Position numbers and translations under genes: made by a program. Of a stretch of DNA of 64,000 nucleotides, positions 17,846 through 27,147 are shown one piece after another. Numbering within the stretch: the stretch's first letter is position 1; each line of letters starts with the position of its first letter. Origin of the DNA: Novosphingobium indicum. Its GTDB lineage: Bacteria > Pseudomonadota > Alphaproteobacteria > Sphingomonadales > Sphingomonadaceae. Below the pieces are notes generated by a model. That model was not told the origin of the DNA and searched no databases. It worked only from the letters and a program-made list of their open reading frames with translations. The stretch spans positions 1 through 64,000 of the forward strand of contig NZ_BMLK01000004.1 in assembly GCF_014645195.1 (NCBI RefSeq), given 5' to 3'.

Positions 17846-18670
17846 TCAGCGACGTTGCTGGATTTCGACAGGATACCGGTCGGCATCCAGGCTCACGACC
17901 AGATCGGCACGGTCGGGCATTTCGTACAGGATGTAGCGCGTCAGCCGCTCGTAGTGCGCAATGAAACGCGCAAGAGCGGCCTCATCCATGACCTTGGCGT
18001 TCGCGTCCGCCCTGGCCCCGAGGTCACGCTCCTGCTCCAGTCGCCAGCCATACACGACTTCGAAACCGGGCGCCGCAAGCAGAACAAGGCGATCGATCCG
18101 TGCGAACAGGTCCTGATAGGCTCCCGCCAGCGCAGCATTGACGTATCGGCGCCAATCACCGCCCGCGTCCTCTTCTGCCTCCAGCGCATTGATCGGTTCA
18201 ACCAGATCCTGTTCCGGCTGGGGCCTTGCACCCACGCACCAGCCCTCGAACAGCAGGACATCGCAATCAGCCGGCGCGGGCGCCCAGGTGTCCGCAGGCG
18301 CCCTGTCATCACGGCCCTTGTCGAAGCGCGGGAGCGCCGCAGCCTTACCGTCTTGCAAAGCATCGACGAGCGAGAGACCGAGCAACACGTAATGGGTACC
18401 CGGCACTCCGCGCGTGGCCAGCAGAGGATGAACGTTCCTTGCCAGACCCTCGCGCTCTGCCCTGGTAAGGTAGAGGTCATCGATCGAAAGGGCGGCTGTG
18501 CGCAATTCTTCCAGGCCACACGCATCCAGAACTGCGCGGGCCAGCGTCGTCTTTCCCGAACCCTGCGCCCCGCATAGCCCGATGACGACAGGCCTGTGGT
18601 TCTTCTCGCCAAGCGCCGCCCGAACCTGAACCATGACGGCCTCGACCACACGGGGATCGGCCTTGCTCAT
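17846..18670 (-). CDS. P-loop kinase, glycerate kinase-like
   Basis: A 274-residue protein with a Walker A loop (GAQGSGKTT), SIDDLYLT, PRFDKGRDDRAP and LLFEGWCVGARP, matching the YggC/GlxK-like group related to D-glycerate 3-kinase. It would transfer ATP phosphate to a small hydroxy-acid or related metabolite; the substrate is inferred. I chose the ATG at 18670 since the longer frame upstream is Arg-rich. It ends 2 bp from the convergent YihY gene and follows the MEKHLA gene on the same strand. Confidence 0.8.
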   Translation of the reverse strand: MSKADPRVVEAVMVQVRAALGEKNHRPVVIGLCGAQGSGKTTLARAVLDACGLEELRTAALSIDDLYLTRAEREGLARNVHPLLATRGVPGTHYVLLGLSLVDALQDGKAAALPRFDKGRDDRAPADTWAPAPADCDVLLFEGWCVGARPQPEQDLVEPINALEAEEDAGGDWRRYVNAALAGAYQDLFARIDRLVLLAAPGFEVVYGWRLEQERDLGARADANAKVMDEAALARFIAHYERLTRYILYEMPDRADLVVSLDADRYPVEIQQRR

Positions 18671-18680
18671 GCGGCGCTTA

Positions 18681-19136
18681 TCACGGCGCGAAGCACGCTG
18701 CCTGACCGTGCCGATGCCCTTTCGCATCGATAAGGTTCCACACGACGGCCGGCCCGATCCGGAAACGCCTGCCCTTCGCACTAATACGCACACCGGCATA
18801 GTCGTCGATGAAGCCGTTTGCCGTCACCCGATCGAGCAGGGCCTGGCGTTCCTCGCGTAAGGGCGCTTCAGCCGAGAGCCGCGAGGGCATACGAACGAAA
18901 GCGTCGGTATCGGCCTCGAAAGCCGTCAGCGCCGCAGCATTCCCGAAGAAAAAGATCGGATCCGCTTCTGTGCCATGGGCAACAATGGCCTTGGGCGAGG
19001 CCCAGAGTGCAGCGACCACATCGTCGGCAGAATCGATCAAGGAAAAGCCCAGCAGCCTCTCGTAGCTCTCTGCAATCAGCGCGATCCGTGCCGCCCGCGC
19101 CGGTCGGCGATAGAGGTCGGGAACCGGGTCTGTCAT
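18681..19136 (-). CDS. MEKHLA-domain (PAS-like) protein
   Basis: A 151-residue protein made of a single MEKHLA domain, with SYERLLGFSLI near the start, FFFGNAAALTAFE in the middle and RRFRIGPAVVWNLIDA near the end. The domain is PAS-related and may bind a small ligand, but free-standing forms have no settled function. Its ATG overlaps the stop of the TetR gene (ATGA), so the two are coupled. Confidence 0.8.
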   Translation of the reverse strand: MTDPVPDLYRRPARAARIALIAESYERLLGFSLIDSADDVVAALWASPKAIVAHGTEADPIFFFGNAAALTAFEADTDAFVRMPSRLSAEAPLREERQALLDRVTANGFIDDYAGVRISAKGRRFRIGPAVVWNLIDAKGHRHGQAACFAP

Positions 19137-19807
19137 GCTACCACGACCGAGGACGGAATGGGCTCGGCAGCCCGTTCTGCCGAACGCACCGAACGCAGGA
19201 CGAAGCCGGCGTAGAACTCGGTCAGCGCTTCCAGCGAATAGTCCGCCATCGCATCGAGCGGGGACCCGTCTTCATGGCGGTACCAGTCTGCACCGCTGTT
19301 GAGCATGCGCATGATCGTCGAGATCGTCAGGTAGCTGTCGATACCGGCATGGAACAGGCCTTCGCGAACGCCCTGCTCCAGCACGTTGCGCCACGCCTCG
19401 AAGCTCTCCTTGCGCGCCTTCATCAGGTCGAGGAAATCAGGGCTGCGCCGGAAGAATTTCCGCTCGTTGAAGATGATCGCGTAGGCCTCGATCCGCTCGG
19501 CCAGCGCCGTCAGTTCCTCGCGGATCAGGGTCACGAATTTGGTCTCGGCATCGTGAGCCGAGCCAGCGATGCGCAGCGCTCTTTCGCGCTGGTCCAGTAC
19601 GGCATCGCGGACCACTTCGGCCAGCATCTCTTCCTTCGTTGCGAAGTGATGATAGAGGCTGCCCGAGAGGATATTCACGTCATCGGCGATCTGGCGAACG
19701 GTCGTGGCCTCGAAGCCGAATTCGGCAAAGCGCCGCGCCGCCGCATCGAGGATGACCTGACGGCGATCCCCGTTCTTTCTGCGCGTGCCTGTCTGCCGTT
19801 CCGCCAC
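19133..19807 (-). CDS. TetR-family regulator (KstR2-like)
   Basis: A 224-residue regulator with an N-terminal TetR helix-turn-helix (ARRFAEFGFEATTVRQIADD, then GSLYHHFATKEEM) and a helical ligand-binding C-terminal domain. The C-terminal segment FFRRSPDFLDLMKARKESFE resembles the KstR2-like group, which often senses acyl-CoA compounds. It is divergent from the quinohemoprotein dehydrogenase gene at 19943 and may control it. The ligand is unknown. Confidence 0.85.
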   Translation of the reverse strand: MAERQTGTRRKNGDRRQVILDAAARRFAEFGFEATTVRQIADDVNILSGSLYHHFATKEEMLAEVVRDAVLDQRERALRIAGSAHDAETKFVTLIREELTALAERIEAYAIIFNERKFFRRSPDFLDLMKARKESFEAWRNVLEQGVREGLFHAGIDSYLTISTIMRMLNSGADWYRHEDGSPLDAMADYSLEALTEFYAGFVLRSVRSAERAAEPIPSSVVVA

Positions 19808-19942
19808 CTGAGAACCTTCCTCCGTTGTGTTCCAGCATCCGCCCTAGCAAGCACAAGCCGGCAATGCGAGCGGGCGAGATACGATTTACAAAGGCTCAAA
19901 ACGCCTTAGACAATGGGCAAAACACGTGGGAAGGGAAGCGGG

Positions 19943-22048
19943 ATGAAGCGCAAGTTCGGGCCGGTCATGGCAGCCTCGGCGCTGGTGCTGGCCAGCACGC
20001 TCAGCGGATGCACGGCAAAGGCGGACGGCACTGGCGGCGTGGGCGTCGAGGTCGGTGGCGCCGCGGACTGGACCGCCGTTGGCGGCGGCTTCGACGAGAC
20101 CAGCTATTCCCGCCTCGACCAGATCGGCACCGGCAACATCGACAAGCTGGGCCTTGCCTGGGCACTGGACCTTCCCGGCGAAGTCACGCTCGAGGCCACG
20201 CCGCTTGAAGTCGATGGCGTGATCTACTTCACCGGTAGCTATGCCAAGGCCTATGCGGTCGATGCGACAACCGGCAAGGTCCTGTGGACCTACGATCCGG
20301 AGACGTGGAAGCACGATCCGGCAGCCATGCACTTCTCCTTCGGCGCCAACCGCGGCATGGCCTATGAAGATGGCAAGGTCTTCGCGGCCTCGCTCGATGG
20401 GCGGCTCTTCGCCCTCGATGCCAAGACGGGCAAGGAGCTGTGGGTTTCTGAATCGATCCCCGAAGGCGCGCTCAACATCTCCACCGGCGCGCCGCGGGTG
20501 ATGAACGGCAAGGTCATCATCGGCAATGGCGGCGCCGACTTCGGTGCGCGCGGCTTCGTGACGGCTTTCGATGCCGAGACCGGCAAGCTGCTCTGGCGCT
20601 TCTACACGACCCCCGGCACCGACGAGGAAAACGCAGGTAAGCCGGCCATGGAACTTGCCGCCAAGACATGGGGTCCCGACCACCTCAAGGCGGGCGGCGG
20701 TGGCGGCACCGTCTGGAATGGAATGACCTACGATCCGGAACTCAACCGGATCTATATCGGTGTCGGTAACGCAGGCCCCTACGATCCCGACATCCGCGAT
20801 CCGGACAGCAAGGGCGACAACCTCTTCACCACCTCGATCGTCGCGCTCGATGCCGATACCGGCAAGTACATCTGGCACTATCAGGAAAATCCGCGCGATT
20901 CCTGGGACTACAAGTCCACGCCCAATATCCAGATTGCCACTCTGACCATCGACGGAAAGCTGCGCAAGGTGCTGATGCACGCGCCCACCAACGGCTTCTT
21001 CTATGTACTCGACCGCAAGACCGGAAAGCTCGTGAACGAGCCGGGCAAGACCACGCTCATCACCTGGGCCAAAGGCATAGACATGAAGACCGGTCGCCCG
21101 ATCGAGGCGCCGCAGATTCGCTATGAAACAGGCCTGACCAAGATGTGGCCGGGCACCATCGGCGGCCATAACTGGCAGGCGATGAGCTACAGCCCGAAGA
21201 CCGGGCTGGTGTACATTCCCCAGCAGCAGATCGGTGCCCGCTTCTCGCGCAAGGGCGGATCGGAAAACGCCTTCAACGTCATGGGCTTGATGCTCGAGCC
21301 GATCACCGAAAAGCCCGGCGATGGCCACGGCTATCTCGTCGCCTGGGATCCGGTGGCGCAAAAGGAAGTCTGGCGCGTTCAGCACAAGGGGCTGTGGAAC
21401 GGCGGCACTCTTGCCACCGCCGGGGGCGTCGTGTTCCAGGGCACGGCCACGGGTTACTTCAAGGCATACGACGCGAAGAGCGGCAAGGAACTCTGGAAGT
21501 TCAACGCGGGTCTCGGCATCATCGGCGCGCCGATGAGCTATAGCCGTGACGGCAAGCAGTACGTCTCCGTCCTCGTGGGCTATGGCGGTACGACGGCGGC
21601 CTACGGCCACTTCATGGACATGGGCTACAAGTACGGCCTGCAGCCCCGCCGCCTGCTCACCTTCGCCATCGGCGGCGACAAGTCGCTGCCGCCCTCGCCG
21701 CCGCCGGACTTCACGGTCCACGCGCTCGACGATCCCGCTCTCACGCTCGACGAGGACGACGTGCTTGCCGGCCGGGCGCTGTCGGTCCAGTGCGCCGCGT
21801 GCCACGGTGTCGGCCTGCAGGCGACCGGCACGCCCGGGCCCGACTTGCGGGAATCGGCCATTGCACTTGATCTCGACAGCTTCCGCGCCTTGCTGCAATC
21901 AGGGCCTCTGATGTCACGCGGCATGCCGCGTTTCGAGAACCTGACGGAAGACCAGATTCGCCAGCTTCACGCCTATATCCGGGCCAAGGCACGCGAAGCG
22001 CTGGGCAAGCGGGAGAAGGACGATACGGCCCCTTCGGCCAAGCTCTGA
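19943..22048 (+). CDS. PQQ-dependent quinohemoprotein alcohol dehydrogenase (lipoprotein)
   Basis: A 701-residue protein with a lipoprotein signal (lipobox LSGC, Cys23) and an eight-bladed PQQ propeller with repeated AxDAxTGKxxW motifs. The catalytic region is NPRDSWDYKSTPN. A C-terminal cytochrome c domain has CAACH and a distal methionine candidate (SRGMPRF). The paired cysteines that form the vicinal disulfide over PQQ in most relatives are absent; the equivalent place reads FSFGANRG. The second aspartate of lanthanide-type enzymes is replaced by lysine. I chose ATG 19943, which has a GGAAGCGGG ribosome site. It oxidises an alcohol in the periplasm; the substrate is unknown. Confidence 0.9.
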   Translation: MKRKFGPVMAASALVLASTLSGCTAKADGTGGVGVEVGGAADWTAVGGGFDETSYSRLDQIGTGNIDKLGLAWALDLPGEVTLEATPLEVDGVIYFTGSYAKAYAVDATTGKVLWTYDPETWKHDPAAMHFSFGANRGMAYEDGKVFAASLDGRLFALDAKTGKELWVSESIPEGALNISTGAPRVMNGKVIIGNGGADFGARGFVTAFDAETGKLLWRFYTTPGTDEENAGKPAMELAAKTWGPDHLKAGGGGGTVWNGMTYDPELNRIYIGVGNAGPYDPDIRDPDSKGDNLFTTSIVALDADTGKYIWHYQENPRDSWDYKSTPNIQIATLTIDGKLRKVLMHAPTNGFFYVLDRKTGKLVNEPGKTTLITWAKGIDMKTGRPIEAPQIRYETGLTKMWPGTIGGHNWQAMSYSPKTGLVYIPQQQIGARFSRKGGSENAFNVMGLMLEPITEKPGDGHGYLVAWDPVAQKEVWRVQHKGLWNGGTLATAGGVVFQGTATGYFKAYDAKSGKELWKFNAGLGIIGAPMSYSRDGKQYVSVLVGYGGTTAAYGHFMDMGYKYGLQPRRLLTFAIGGDKSLPPSPPPDFTVHALDDPALTLDEDDVLAGRALSVQCAACHGVGLQATGTPGPDLRESAIALDLDSFRALLQSGPLMSRGMPRFENLTEDQIRQLHAYIRAKAREALGKREKDDTAPSAKL

Positions 22049-22177
22049 CAAGGGTCATCGTGCCAGCGATCAGCCCTCAAGGCGGTTGAAGAGAACGCCG
22101 GTCACAGCCTAGCTACCGCACCATGAATTTGGGTCCGGTCGCCACGCGCCGCGCCCCGAGAGAGGAAGGACCGAAAA

Positions 22178-23011
22178 ATGAGTGATGTTCTGGGCTACAA
22201 GGGTAAGCGCGTAATCGTCAGCGGCTGCTTCTCCGGCATGGGCGAAGCCACGGCCAAGCTGCTCGTGGACCTGGGCGCAGAAGTCCACGGCTTCGACTTC
22301 AAGGAAAGCTCGGTGCCGATGGCGTCCTTCACCCAGATCGACCTTCGCGATCCGGCGACCATCGAAGCGGCCGTGGCCGGTGTCGGCGGCAAGGTGGATG
22401 CGCTGTTCAACTGCGCGGGTCTGCCTGGCGGCGGCGGCTTCCCGCCGATGGACGTGATGAAGGTCAACTTCCTCGGCACCCGTCACCTCACCGAACAGGT
22501 CATTCCGCTGATGGGCGACAAGGGCGCGATCGTTTCGATCGCCTCGACCGGCGGCCTCGGCTGGAGCCGACGCATCCCCACCCATATGCAGCTCATGATG
22601 ACCAAGGGCTTCCAGGGCGGCCTTGAATGGTGCGAAGCCAACATGGACCAGGTTTCCGAAGGTTATGCTTTCTCCAAGGAAGCCGTGATCGTCTGGACCC
22701 AATTCATGGGCGCCCAGCTCATCAAGAAGGGCATTCGCATCAACTGCTCACTGCCCTCGCCGACGCAGACGCCGATGATGAAGACCTTCCACGAGACCTC
22801 GGGCAAGGAAGTCGTCGATGCCGCTGCCGAACCGCTCGGCCGCTACACCACCCCGGAAGAGCAGGCTGGCCCGCTGGTCCTGATCAACTCGGATCTCGCC
22901 GGCGTGGTCAACGGCATCGTCATGCCGGTCGATGGCGGCTTCATGGGCGGTCTCGCCACCGGTCAGGTGGACATAACCAAGATGATGGGTGGCCAGAAGC
23001 AGGGCGGCTGA
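22178..23011 (+). CDS. SDR-family oxidoreductase (coniferyl-alcohol dehydrogenase type)
   Basis: A 277-residue short-chain dehydrogenase with a glycine-rich cofactor motif SGCFSGMGE, NCAG, a serine in SIASTGG and the catalytic YAFSK. A spacer of about 40 residues before YxxxK is typical of the coniferyl-alcohol / 3-alpha-hydroxysteroid dehydrogenase-like group. AGGAAGG lies upstream of the ATG. It follows the quinohemoprotein gene by 129 bp and could act next on an alcohol-derived product, but the substrate is not determined. Confidence 0.85.
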   Translation: MSDVLGYKGKRVIVSGCFSGMGEATAKLLVDLGAEVHGFDFKESSVPMASFTQIDLRDPATIEAAVAGVGGKVDALFNCAGLPGGGGFPPMDVMKVNFLGTRHLTEQVIPLMGDKGAIVSIASTGGLGWSRRIPTHMQLMMTKGFQGGLEWCEANMDQVSEGYAFSKEAVIVWTQFMGAQLIKKGIRINCSLPSPTQTPMMKTFHETSGKEVVDAAAEPLGRYTTPEEQAGPLVLINSDLAGVVNGIVMPVDGGFMGGLATGQVDITKMMGGQKQGG

Positions 23012-23041
23012 ACCATCCCTTTTTTGAGAGAATGGAATGCG

Positions 23042-23069
23042 AGGCCGGGTCGAAAGATCCGGCCTTTCG
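23042..23069 (+). terminator. Intrinsic terminator-like hairpin
   Basis: A 10-bp stem (AGGCCGGGTC, loop GAAA, GATCCGGCCT) followed by TTTC, about 30 bp after the SDR stop. Confidence 0.6.
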
Positions 23070-23104
23070 CTTGTCCACACAGAGGCAGACAGCGGTTGCA
23101 TTGC

Positions 23105-23143
23105 GATGTGATTATCTCATATGGGGATCACATCTTGATGTGA
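23105..23143. promoter_or_regulatory. GATGTGAT dyad and repeat before the HTH-ribB gene
   Basis: GATGTGAT (23105-23112) and ATCACATC (23127-23134) form a perfect inverted repeat with centres 22 bp apart, and a third GATGTGA lies at 23137-23143. The block ends 13 bp before the ribB ATG. It is a candidate operator, perhaps for the HTH domain fused to RibB. Confidence 0.45.
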
Positions 23144-23156
23144 GCGAGTCATTCCT

Positions 23157-24470
23157 ATGTCCAGAAATGTGATCGAAAAAGTCCGCCAGCTCGTATCCGA
23201 GGGCGGCATGAGCAAAGCCGGCCTCGCCCGCGCTGCAGGCCTGCACGCCAACACCTTGCGCGACTGCACCGATACCGACTGGAACCCGACCGCCGAAACG
23301 CTCGGCAAGCTGGAGCGCGTGCTGTTCTCGAACGACGACCGCGAAGTGCTCGTCCCGATCGAGGAAATCATCGACGAGGCCCGCAATGGCCGGATGTTCA
23401 TCCTTGTCGACGACGAGGACCGCGAAAACGAGGGGGATCTCGTCATTCCGGCGCAGATGGCGACTCCCGCCGCCGTAAACTTCATGGCGACGCATGGACG
23501 CGGCCTGATCTGTCTCACACTGACCAGTGAACGGGTGGACCAGCTCGGCCTCGACCTGATGAGCCAGCACAACGGCACCCGGCACGAAACCGCCTTCACC
23601 GTCTCGATTGAGGCCCGTGAAGGTGTCACCACCGGCATCTCGGCCGGGGACCGGGCGCGAACCATCTCTGTGGCCATTGATGGCAGCAAGTCGAAGGCAG
23701 ACATCGTCACCCCTGGCCACGTCTTCCCCCTGCGCGCCCGCGATGGTGGCGTGCTCGTCCGGGCCGGGCATACCGAGGCGGCCGTCGACATATCACGGCT
23801 CGCCGGCCTTAATCCCTCCGGCGTGATCTGTGAGATCATGCGGGACGACGGCACCATGGCCCGGATGGACGACCTGATCAGCTTCGCGCGCATGCACGAC
23901 CTGAAGATCGGCACGATCCGCGACCTCATTGCCTACCGCCGCAAACACGACCGCATGGTGGAAAAGAGGGCCGAACTTACCTTCGAAAGCCGATACGGCG
24001 GCCAGTGGACTGCCCGCACCTATTTCAACAAGGCGACCGGCGACGAAACGATCGCGATCATCAAGGGCCGCGTCGATCCGGCGAAGCCCACACTCGTGCG
24101 GATGCACACACTATCGATCTTTTCCGACATTCTCGGCGAACAGCAGAACGACCGCTCTGATCTGCTGCAGCGCTCGATGGAGATCATTGCGGAGGAAGGA
24201 ACGGGCGCTATCGTCGTGATAAACCGCCCGATGAACCGCCTGATGTCCCGCGCCATAGACATCAAGCAGAAAGTCCGGGCCGGAGAAAATCCGGACCTGG
24301 AGGAACTGCGCGACTATGGTGTCGGCGCCCAGATCCTCGCCGAGCTAGGCATTCATGACATGATCCTCCTTACCAACACTCACCATTCGCTGGTGGCGCT
24401 GGAAGGCTATGGCCTGAACATCGTCGGCGAACGCCGCATCACGGCCGCCGAGGCCAAGGGAGAAAACTGA
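23157..24470 (+). CDS. ribB: 3,4-dihydroxy-2-butanone 4-phosphate synthase with N-terminal HTH
   Basis: A 437-residue, three-part protein. Residues about 1-60 form an HTH-like domain ([26 protein letters not shown]). Residues about 65-265 are RibB, with [28 protein letters not shown] and GHTEAAVD, making dihydroxybutanone phosphate from ribulose 5-phosphate for riboflavin. Residues about 280-437 resemble GTP cyclohydrolase II but lack its zinc cysteines ([16 protein letters not shown] in the expected place), so that activity is probably absent. It is the first gene of a ribB-ribH operon. No FMN riboswitch was found upstream. Confidence 0.92.
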   Translation: MSRNVIEKVRQLVSEGGMSKAGLARAAGLHANTLRDCTDTDWNPTAETLGKLERVLFSNDDREVLVPIEEIIDEARNGRMFILVDDEDRENEGDLVIPAQMATPAAVNFMATHGRGLICLTLTSERVDQLGLDLMSQHNGTRHETAFTVSIEAREGVTTGISAGDRARTISVAIDGSKSKADIVTPGHVFPLRARDGGVLVRAGHTEAAVDISRLAGLNPSGVICEIMRDDGTMARMDDLISFARMHDLKIGTIRDLIAYRRKHDRMVEKRAELTFESRYGGQWTARTYFNKATGDETIAIIKGRVDPAKPTLVRMHTLSIFSDILGEQQNDRSDLLQRSMEIIAEEGTGAIVVINRPMNRLMSRAIDIKQKVRAGENPDLEELRDYGVGAQILAELGIHDMILLTNTHHSLVALEGYGLNIVGERRITAAEAKGEN

Positions 24471-24471
24471 C

Positions 24472-24894
24472 ATGGCCCGTTTCCTGATCGTCGAAGCCCG
24501 GTTCTACGACCACCTCAACGACATGCTGATCTCCGGGGCCAAGGCGGCCCTGATCGCAGCCGGCCACACGGTCGACGTCATCACCGTGCCCGGCGCACTG
24601 GAAATCCCCGGCGCGATCTCGCTTGCCGATGCCTCGGGCCAGTACGAAGGCTATGTCGCCATCGGCGTCGTCATTCGCGGCGAGACCTATCACTTCGAGA
24701 TCGTGGCAGGGGAAAGTGCCCGCGGGATCATGGCGCTGACCATGGACGGCATTGCCATCGGCAATGGCATCCTTACCGTAGAGAACGAAGCCCAGGCGCT
24801 CGTGCGCGCCGATCCCGGGCAGAAGGACAAAGGCGGCGAAGCGGCCAAGGCCGCTATTGCCCTGCTGGAACTGAGAGAGAGATTTGATGGCTGA
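24472..24894 (+). CDS. ribH: 6,7-dimethyl-8-ribityllumazine synthase
   Basis: A 140-residue lumazine synthase with the VPGALEIP motif, the [12 protein letters not shown] substrate region with the catalytic-type histidine, and [11 protein letters not shown]. It condenses 5-amino-6-ribitylamino-uracil with the RibB product. The first of these is also a substrate of FbiC, present at 41271. It lies 1 bp after the ribB stop. Confidence 0.93.
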   Translation: MARFLIVEARFYDHLNDMLISGAKAALIAAGHTVDVITVPGALEIPGAISLADASGQYEGYVAIGVVIRGETYHFEIVAGESARGIMALTMDGIAIGNGILTVENEAQALVRADPGQKDKGGEAAKAAIALLELRERFDG

Positions 24895-25825
24895 CATTTC
24901 TGGAGATCATCCAGCCCTTGCTGGCATTCCGCTCGTGCTGGGCGGCAACGTTTTCGGCTGGACGATCGACAGGGATGGCAGTTTTGCCGTGCTCGATGCC
25001 TTCTACGAGGCAGGCGGGCGCATGATTGACACCGCCGAAGGCTATTCGAACTGGGTGCCGGGAAACAAGGGCGGCGAATCCGAAGCGCTGATCGGCGAAT
25101 GGCTCGAGAGCCGCGGCGTGCGCGCGGACATGCGGATAGGCACCAAGACCGGTCAAGGCGGCCCTCCGGGCGCACTCAAGCCTGAGGCTGTCGCCGCCGC
25201 GCTGGAAGGCTCGCTCGAACGCCTGCGCACCGATTACGTCGACCTCTACTACGCCCACCGCGATGACCGAACGACGCCGCTGGAAGAAGTCGTGAGCGCC
25301 TATGACGAAGCCTTCCGTTCGGGCAAGGCGCGAGAGCTTGGGGCCTCCAACTATACGACCGAGCGGCTCGGCGAAGTTACCGACCTGGCCGCCAGCATGA
25401 AGGCGTGCGGGTTCACGGTGATGCAGCCGCTCTACAACCTTGTCGACCGGCAGGACTATGAAGGCGCGTTGCAGGAACTCTGCGTTCAGCGAGAGATAGC
25501 CGTCCTGCCCTATTACGGCCTCGCTTCAGGCTTCCTCACCGGGAAGTACCGCAAGGCGGAAGACTGGGCGGATTCGAGCCGCGCCTTTTCTCTCGATCAG
25601 GCTGTCGCGAACGGCGGCTGGGACGTCCTGAAGGTTCTGCGCGAGGTGTCAGATGAGCTTGGTGTGGCCTGCACGCACGTCGCGCTGGCGTGGCTCAACA
25701 GCCAACCGGGCATTGCCGCCCCGCTGGCAAGCGCCACGACCCCGGCCCAGGTTGCCGATCTTGCAGCCGCCGCCTGTTTGGAGCTTGCACCGGAGCACGT
25801 GCAACGCCTCAACGCCGCGAAGTAG
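24887..25825 (+). CDS. Aldo/keto reductase
   Basis: A 312-residue TIM-barrel reductase with IDTAEGY (catalytic Asp and Tyr), GTKTGQGG (Lys), YYAHRDD (His), GASNYT and a C-terminal NADPH-binding region. It belongs to the AKR group with YghZ/YajO-like members that reduce aldehydes or ketones. Its ATG lies inside the ribH end with an 8-bp overlap, so it is translated with the riboflavin genes. Whether the link is functional is unclear. Confidence 0.88.
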   Translation: MADISGDHPALAGIPLVLGGNVFGWTIDRDGSFAVLDAFYEAGGRMIDTAEGYSNWVPGNKGGESEALIGEWLESRGVRADMRIGTKTGQGGPPGALKPEAVAAALEGSLERLRTDYVDLYYAHRDDRTTPLEEVVSAYDEAFRSGKARELGASNYTTERLGEVTDLAASMKACGFTVMQPLYNLVDRQDYEGALQELCVQREIAVLPYYGLASGFLTGKYRKAEDWADSSRAFSLDQAVANGGWDVLKVLREVSDELGVACTHVALAWLNSQPGIAAPLASATTPAQVADLAAAACLELAPEHVQRLNAAK

Positions 25826-25996
25826 ATAAGCATCTTTACTTAGGTGATATTGCTAGCCGTAATACGCGGTAACAGCGTGAAATCACTTTGCAATGTTCTC
25901 CCAGCTATTGTTCGCTTGCAATTTGTTCACAATTTGGACAGTTCGAATAAATCGATTTCAGTTTCCTTCTGATCGTTTAGGCGGCTGGCACCATTA

Positions 25997-26098
25997 CCGG
26001 GAGCAACACGGATAATTGCTCCGGAGTGGACATATTGGACGGCTTCGAGAAGCCGATTCAAGGGTCGCAAGAACGGGCTCGAAAAGAGCCGGGTGCGT
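25997..26098 (+). other. Cluster of stem-loops before a 54-aa gene
   Basis: Three perfect stem-loops follow one another: GGAGCAA / TTGCTCC (26000-26022), GGCTTC / GAAGCC (26041-26054) and GGCTC / GAGCC (26076-26090). A weaker GCGT / ACGC pair lies close by. They end near the ribosome site of the gene at 26127. They could form a structured leader or an independent small RNA. The rest of 25826-26126 is AT-rich and shows no gene. Confidence 0.4.
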
Positions 26099-26126
26099 TT
26101 CCGGACGCGCCTTACGGAGAACATAA

Positions 26127-26291
26127 GTGGACAAGATCGCGATTGCGAAATCGTTGGCTAAAGACCTTGAGGGAAGACTTCGGACGATGGAAGAAATCGG
26201 TGCGCTCGTCTCTGCAGCGCATCTTGATGCCGCCATCGACAGCCTTTGCCGGACATTCGATATCCCGAGAACAATCTCCGATACGGAGTAA
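26127..26291 (+). CDS. Small hypothetical protein
   Basis: A 54-residue protein starting at GTG with GGAG seven bases upstream. It is predicted almost wholly helical and amphipathic (AKSLAKDLEGRLRTMEEIGAL, then HLDAAIDSLCRTF). Composition and ribosome site argue for a real gene. It precedes a winged-helix regulator gene by 185 bp. No domain is recognised. Confidence 0.6.
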   Translation: MDKIAIAKSLAKDLEGRLRTMEEIGALVSAAHLDAAIDSLCRTFDIPRTISDTE

Positions 26292-26476
26292 GCTTGCCAA
26301 GACGCCTTACTCAAGGAATGTCAGTATTTCTGGTGTTGGCGGCAATGGGGCAAACAAGTATTGACCTGATTTCTCAATCTTCAGGTACTCTCTGCTCTCC
26401 CTGTCCCGCGATCTAGTAATTTCTGCAAGATTGTCTTTTCGAGAATTTTGCAGCCTGACACTGGTGAGCCCACTTG

Positions 26477-27037
26477 ATGGATAATGCGGACCAGTCATTG
26501 AAGAATCGGGCAAAGGCTGTCCGCCTTATCGGTATTGCCAATGAACTTCTGGCCATGGCGCGCGAGCTGGAAATTGGTGAGACAACACCTGCTCTACCCA
26601 GTCTGAACGAAGTTGGCATTGCCGGCGGAGGTCGGTCCGCAGTAACGAAGGACCACCCGATGTGGTGCGAGCTCGCGCGGCAGACCTACGATGATCGCCG
26701 CCGGCGCACGAAGATCTTCAAGTCCGAAGATCTGTTCGGCGAACCGGCTTGGGATATTCTGCTCGACCTGTTCATTGCGGCCAAGATGCGCCGCCGCGTT
26801 TCGGTCACGAGTGCGTGCATCGGTGCAGCTGTTCCCTCCACAACGGCGCTACGCTGGATCGCTGTTCTGGAACGGCAGGAACTGCTGGTACGCGAAGCGG
26901 ATCCCGGTGATGCCAGAAGGGTCTACGTCAAGCTCAGCGCGCGTGGTTACGATGCCATGCTGGAATATTTCGCCTCCGCATCCCGTTCCGTCGTGCTGAT
27001 GGACGATGCCCCCCCGCACGCCGCTGCGGCACGCTAG
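26477..27037 (+). CDS. Winged-helix (MarR-like) DNA-binding protein
   Basis: A 186-residue protein with a polar N-terminal half and a winged helix-turn-helix in residues about 85-170 (WDILLDLFIAAKMRRRVSVT, VPSTTALRWIAVLERQELLV, DARRVYVKLSARGYDAM). Proteins of this form are common in sphingomonads and are likely regulators; targets are unknown. I chose the ATG at 26477. Confidence 0.72.
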   Translation: MDNADQSLKNRAKAVRLIGIANELLAMARELEIGETTPALPSLNEVGIAGGGRSAVTKDHPMWCELARQTYDDRRRRTKIFKSEDLFGEPAWDILLDLFIAAKMRRRVSVTSACIGAAVPSTTALRWIAVLERQELLVREADPGDARRVYVKLSARGYDAMLEYFASASRSVVLMDDAPPHAAAAR

Positions 27038-27107
27038 GAATCAAAATGGGCGCCGGCCCCCTCTTCTACCCCGGAGCAGAGGACCGACACCCGAATTGCG
27101 GAGGCGG

Positions 27108-27142
27108 GCGGATGACCGGTGCCCCCGGCACCGGTCATCCGC
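27108..27142. terminator. Long perfect hairpin between convergent genes
   Basis: A 16-bp perfect stem (27108-27123 with 27127-27142) with a CCC loop lies between the stops of the winged-helix gene and cysQ. It has no T run and could serve both strands. Confidence 0.5.
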
Positions 27143-27147
27143 AGCAC

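Noticed and set aside
19886..21898. 670-codon frame on the minus strand
   Set aside because: Antisense to the quinohemoprotein gene and without recognisable domains.
23012..23156. Possible FMN riboswitch before ribB
   Set aside because: The conserved RFN element segments are not present; only a terminator hairpin and the GATGTGAT repeats are seen.
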